In this document: positions 61,453 through 64,000 of the stretch, piece after piece
Layout: the number at the start of each line of letters is the position of its first letter
How positions within the stretch are numbered: position 1 is the stretch's first letter
Assembly: GCF_025151045.1 (NCBI RefSeq)
Contig: NZ_CP102285.1
Span: 4,340,001-4,404,000, forward strand
Direction of reading: 5' to 3'
Source: Parabacteroides johnsonii DSM 18315
GTDB lineage: Bacteria; Bacteroidota; Bacteroidia; Bacteroidales; Tannerellaceae
Length of the DNA: 64,000 nucleotides
Notes under the pieces: model-generated
The model's input: the letters and a program-made list of their open reading frames with translations, nothing else
Database searches by the model: none
Told to the model about the DNA's origin: nothing
Position numbers and translations under genes: made by a program

Positions 61453-63486
61453 ATGAGTATGTTACACAAAAATATAATAAAGCTGGCTGCCCTCCTCTGG
61501 TGTGTGCTGACAGTCGCTTCGTGTACCAACGAAGATTTCGATAAAGGCAACAACGGCCCGGATGTCCCCGAAGGCCTGCCGGTAACCTTGAAACTGAATA
61601 TCGGCACCCCCGAAGTCCCGGTGGTGGAAACGAAATCCTTGGAAAATGAGGATAAAACTTTCGGCGCGATCAATAACTTGGCGGTGTTGGTGTATGACGA
61701 GAAGGGAGAAAACCCGATCGTTACGTTTTATGAGGTGGAAGGCGAGAATCAAACATCCGTAAGCGATGTGCCTTTCAGTGCCAAGACCGGCAAGCACAAG
61801 ATTTATGTGTTGACGAATGTTGGTTCAGAAGGCGCCGCAAAAGCATATACGACGGAACAAGCTCTGTTGTCCAAACAAATTGAATCTCCAGTACCGCAAG
61901 GAACAGAAATGATGCTGGGGTTTGTCGCAAAAGATATGGAGACGAGCATAAATCTATATAATAGTGGTAGTAGTAATCCGGCAATCGATATAACAGACGA
62001 TGCCTCCTTTGCAGCCAAAGTCGTGCCGCCTTATTCGAAGATAACGTTTAAAATCACGAAGGATTTGCCGAGTGATAAGCATGTTTATTTGGCCATAACA
62101 GAAGTTAATGTCCGTCATTTGCCTGTTAAATATAGTCTGCTCCCCTATGAAAAATGGACAATGGGAGATGGTGTATCTGGTGAAAGCAAAATTTCTTTGT
62201 ATGAAAATAAGTTGGCACAGCCGGAAGATGAAGTAGGAGATTTGGCTACCGGCAAGGCTTTTTATATGTATGAAAATCTGCAAGGAAAGAACAACGAGAG
62301 TAATCAGAATCCGGCAATGAAAACCCCTGCTGGTTTGGCGGTCCCGACACAAGGAGATGGCAAGATCGACTATGCAGCTTGGTTTGAAAAATGGTCTTCT
62401 GTACCTTGCACTTATATAGAGGTAAAAGGAAATTACACGATTTTTACTTCTGCACCGGGTGTCAATCATGTCGGGGATGGCGAGATCAACTATCGTTTCT
62501 TCTTAGGAGAGAATAGCACATCGGATTTCAATATCAAACGCAATACTCATTATAATGTGACTTTGGCCTTTACCGGTCTGGCCGGCAAGGATGAATTGCA
62601 ATATGAGTGGCGCGTACAAGCGGATCTGGAAAACTCGACGTTCTATCCGAAGGGGACATTGGTAATTGATGGGGCTGTGTCTCCAGTTGGTTCAGTTCCT
62701 TTTTATGTACTTAATGGAACTTCGTCATCTCTATCGGTCACAGTTGGTGATTTGTTGAATATGGATATGGAAATGTATTTCCTTGTAAAAGGGAAGGGAG
62801 TTCCTGATTATTGGACAGGTAGCCAGACTCCTCTTGCTGAGTATTTGCAGTTAGGGGCGAATGAGTACACGATGTTTGGAATACATCCTCGTAATGTTGG
62901 AATTTTAGGGAGTGTAGGACACACCACAGGAACAAATAAATATGTATATGAAGGGCATGCAGATGATAAGGAGTATAATAAGATTGAAAGTAATGCTACT
63001 GAACCATATAGAACAGCAGTGGCTAATGGTGAAATTTACCGAACCGTTTCTATGCAAATTACAGGAGCAGAGCCTCTTGATGTGATAGAGTATCCACTTT
63101 TATATTTGGGAACTGAAGATGATAATGTCGGTATCGGTGAGAAAAAAGAGGATAATTTTTATTACGCAAGAAGAGTAGATGGAGGTGCTCGCTATTTTCA
63201 GGATGCGTCTGACAATTATATACGAAAATACATACCTGTAACAGGTAAGTTAAGTAATATGTCGGAGGCAAAAAGTAATTGTGCTCATGAGCAATATGTA
63301 ACAGGTGCTTCGATTTATTATTATTTGCCAAGTATTAACGATATGGAAAATATTCAGAAATACGAGAAAGCTTTCCCTTTAAAAAATGATTTTTATTGGA
63401 CTACAAATGGTCTTTATAATCCGGTTACGAAAGCAACTGCAACTTCAGGAGAAGGGTATATCCGCTGTATTTTGAAACATAAATAA
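61453..63486 (+). CDS. Fimbrial tip-like lipoprotein (677 aa)
   Basis: The leader MSMLHKNIIKLAALLWCVLT is followed by VASC-TNEDFD, a lipobox. The N-terminal fimbrillin-like domain has LPVTLKLNIGTPEVPVVETK, INNLAVLVYDEKGENPIVTF and KHKIYVLTNVGS. The middle has GKAFYMYENLQGKNNESNQN and FNIKRNTHYNVTLAF. After about residue 395 a different C-terminal region begins. It is AT-rich in DNA and ends YYYLPSINDMENIQKYEKAF, FYWTTNGLYN and EGYIRCILKHK, resembling the lectin/FGE-like end of the tip protein at 38997. It is probably the adhesin or a tip accessory of operon 2. GC content falls sharply along the gene. Confidence 0.75.
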   Translation: MSMLHKNIIKLAALLWCVLTVASCTNEDFDKGNNGPDVPEGLPVTLKLNIGTPEVPVVETKSLENEDKTFGAINNLAVLVYDEKGENPIVTFYEVEGENQTSVSDVPFSAKTGKHKIYVLTNVGSEGAAKAYTTEQALLSKQIESPVPQGTEMMLGFVAKDMETSINLYNSGSSNPAIDITDDASFAAKVVPPYSKITFKITKDLPSDKHVYLAITEVNVRHLPVKYSLLPYEKWTMGDGVSGESKISLYENKLAQPEDEVGDLATGKAFYMYENLQGKNNESNQNPAMKTPAGLAVPTQGDGKIDYAAWFEKWSSVPCTYIEVKGNYTIFTSAPGVNHVGDGEINYRFFLGENSTSDFNIKRNTHYNVTLAFTGLAGKDELQYEWRVQADLENSTFYPKGTLVIDGAVSPVGSVPFYVLNGTSSSLSVTVGDLLNMDMEMYFLVKGKGVPDYWTGSQTPLAEYLQLGANEYTMFGIHPRNVGILGSVGHTTGTNKYVYEGHADDKEYNKIESNATEPYRTAVANGEIYRTVSMQITGAEPLDVIEYPLLYLGTEDDNVGIGEKKEDNFYYARRVDGGARYFQDASDNYIRKYIPVTGKLSNMSEAKSNCAHEQYVTGASIYYYLPSINDMENIQKYEKAFPLKNDFYWTTNGLYNPVTKATATSGEGYIRCILKHK

Positions 63487-63497
63487 ACATTATGATT

Positions 63498-64000
63498 ATG
63501 AAACTATCAAACATATTCCTCTCGACCCTGGCAGTACTCCTATGCTGTACTGCCTGCTCCAAGGATGATGAATCATTTAAGGGGAAGGATGCGGATGCTT
63601 CGTTGAGCATTGCGGTCAAGGCGGCGGGGTCGGCCGTAACGAAAGGGTTTCACCCGAATGATGAGAATGAGTTGGCCGGAGAGGCCAAAGTAAATAACCT
63701 TTCGGTGCTCGTTTTCGACGAAAATGGTGCACAGCTTATCGGCTACGGCTGGCAGGCAACCAACTCGGAAGGCGAGGCCTCTATCCTGAACGTGCCTGCT
63801 ATGACCATGAGGGCACAGATCGTGATCGTTTCCAATACGCCGGAAAATTCGCTTGCCGGTGTTACGAGCTATTCCGATTTCGAATCCAAGCTGGCGCAAC
63901 TTGCCGACCAGTCTCAGAGCAACCTGGTCATGAGCAGTCCGGTCATTACGACCCAAGCGCCCCTTGTCAAGGGAGACAATTATCTGGGATATGCATCGAT
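63498..64000 (+). CDS. Fimbrillin-type lipoprotein, N-terminal part (cut by window end)
   Basis: From the ATG at 63498 (another at 63492) the frame stays open to the window end. It reads MKLSNIFLSTLAVLLCCTAC then SKDDESF, a lipobox, followed by DASLSIAVKAAGSAVTKGFH (likely maturation near TKG), VNNLSVLVFDENGAQLIGYG and AQIVIVSNTPENSLAGVTSY, the fimbrillin first domain. It is co-directional with the tip-like gene, 11 bp after its stop, and high in GC. It continues operon 2 beyond the window. Confidence 0.8.
   Translation, partial: MKLSNIFLSTLAVLLCCTACSKDDESFKGKDADASLSIAVKAAGSAVTKGFHPNDENELAGEAKVNNLSVLVFDENGAQLIGYGWQATNSEGEASILNVPAMTMRAQIVIVSNTPENSLAGVTSYSDFESKLAQLADQSQSNLVMSSPVITTQAPLVKGDNYLGYAS

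Noticed and set aside
1-64000. CRISPR array, prophage or rRNA operon
   Set aside because: No regularly spaced identical repeats with unique spacers, no phage structural genes and no rRNA sequence were seen.

Overview
The window reads as chromosomal DNA of a Bacteroidales gut-type bacterium, most like Parabacteroides. The grounds are the Bacteroidota promoter signature (a TAnnTTTG -7 box, often with an upstream TTG or TTTG) in front of many genes, relaxed lipoprotein signals, FimA/Mfa-type fimbrillin clusters, a hybrid one-protein two-component regulator, a DUF4369-type thioredoxin protein, stand-alone MnmD, and an ISAon1-family insertion sequence. The genus is inferred.

Positions 1-11205 hold accessory and housekeeping genes: a truncated S9 peptidase, an acyltransferase, a SUMF1-domain/TlpA pair, an ABC ATPase, NudC, a DPP4-like peptidase and a cluster of small lipoproteins with a 36-residue member. 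Positions 11461-25211 hold a tripartite ABC export system on the minus strand (TolC, membrane fusion protein, three MacB/FtsX permeases), a zinc-peptidase lipoprotein, and a two-gene NtrC-type regulator/kinase operon. Textbook sigma-54 promoters precede both the TolC operon and the distant ABC ATPase gene (5729-6403). Each has a pair of GTGC-N6-GCAC palindromes exactly 21 bp apart at the same distance upstream. A third pair lies in front of the regulator operon. I read this as one sigma-54 regulon that joins split parts of one exporter under its own two-component system.

Positions 25177-35747 hold a hybrid kinase, a TonB-dependent receptor, mnmD, trxA, dnaE and an outer-membrane barrel. Positions 36309-41810 are a first fimbrial operon. 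Its upstream region has a promoter, a strong hairpin terminator and a 19-bp inverted repeat placed so that inversion would dismantle the terminator, so it is a candidate phase switch. After a transposase-family remnant come rplM-rpsI-rpsB-tsf, then an aminotransferase, ribBA, an LptF/G permease, a START-like protein and tRNA-Met.

Positions 50842-52766 hold a dead ISAon1 element (one 1-bp deletion, one 1-bp insertion) associated with 95-bp direct repeats. From 52767 to the end is a second fimbrial region: an anchor gene tightly flanked by inverted repeats with nearby ghost copies, a reduced hybrid regulator lacking a periplasmic sensor, two fimbrillins, an anchor, a tip-type protein and the start of another fimbrillin cut by the window edge.
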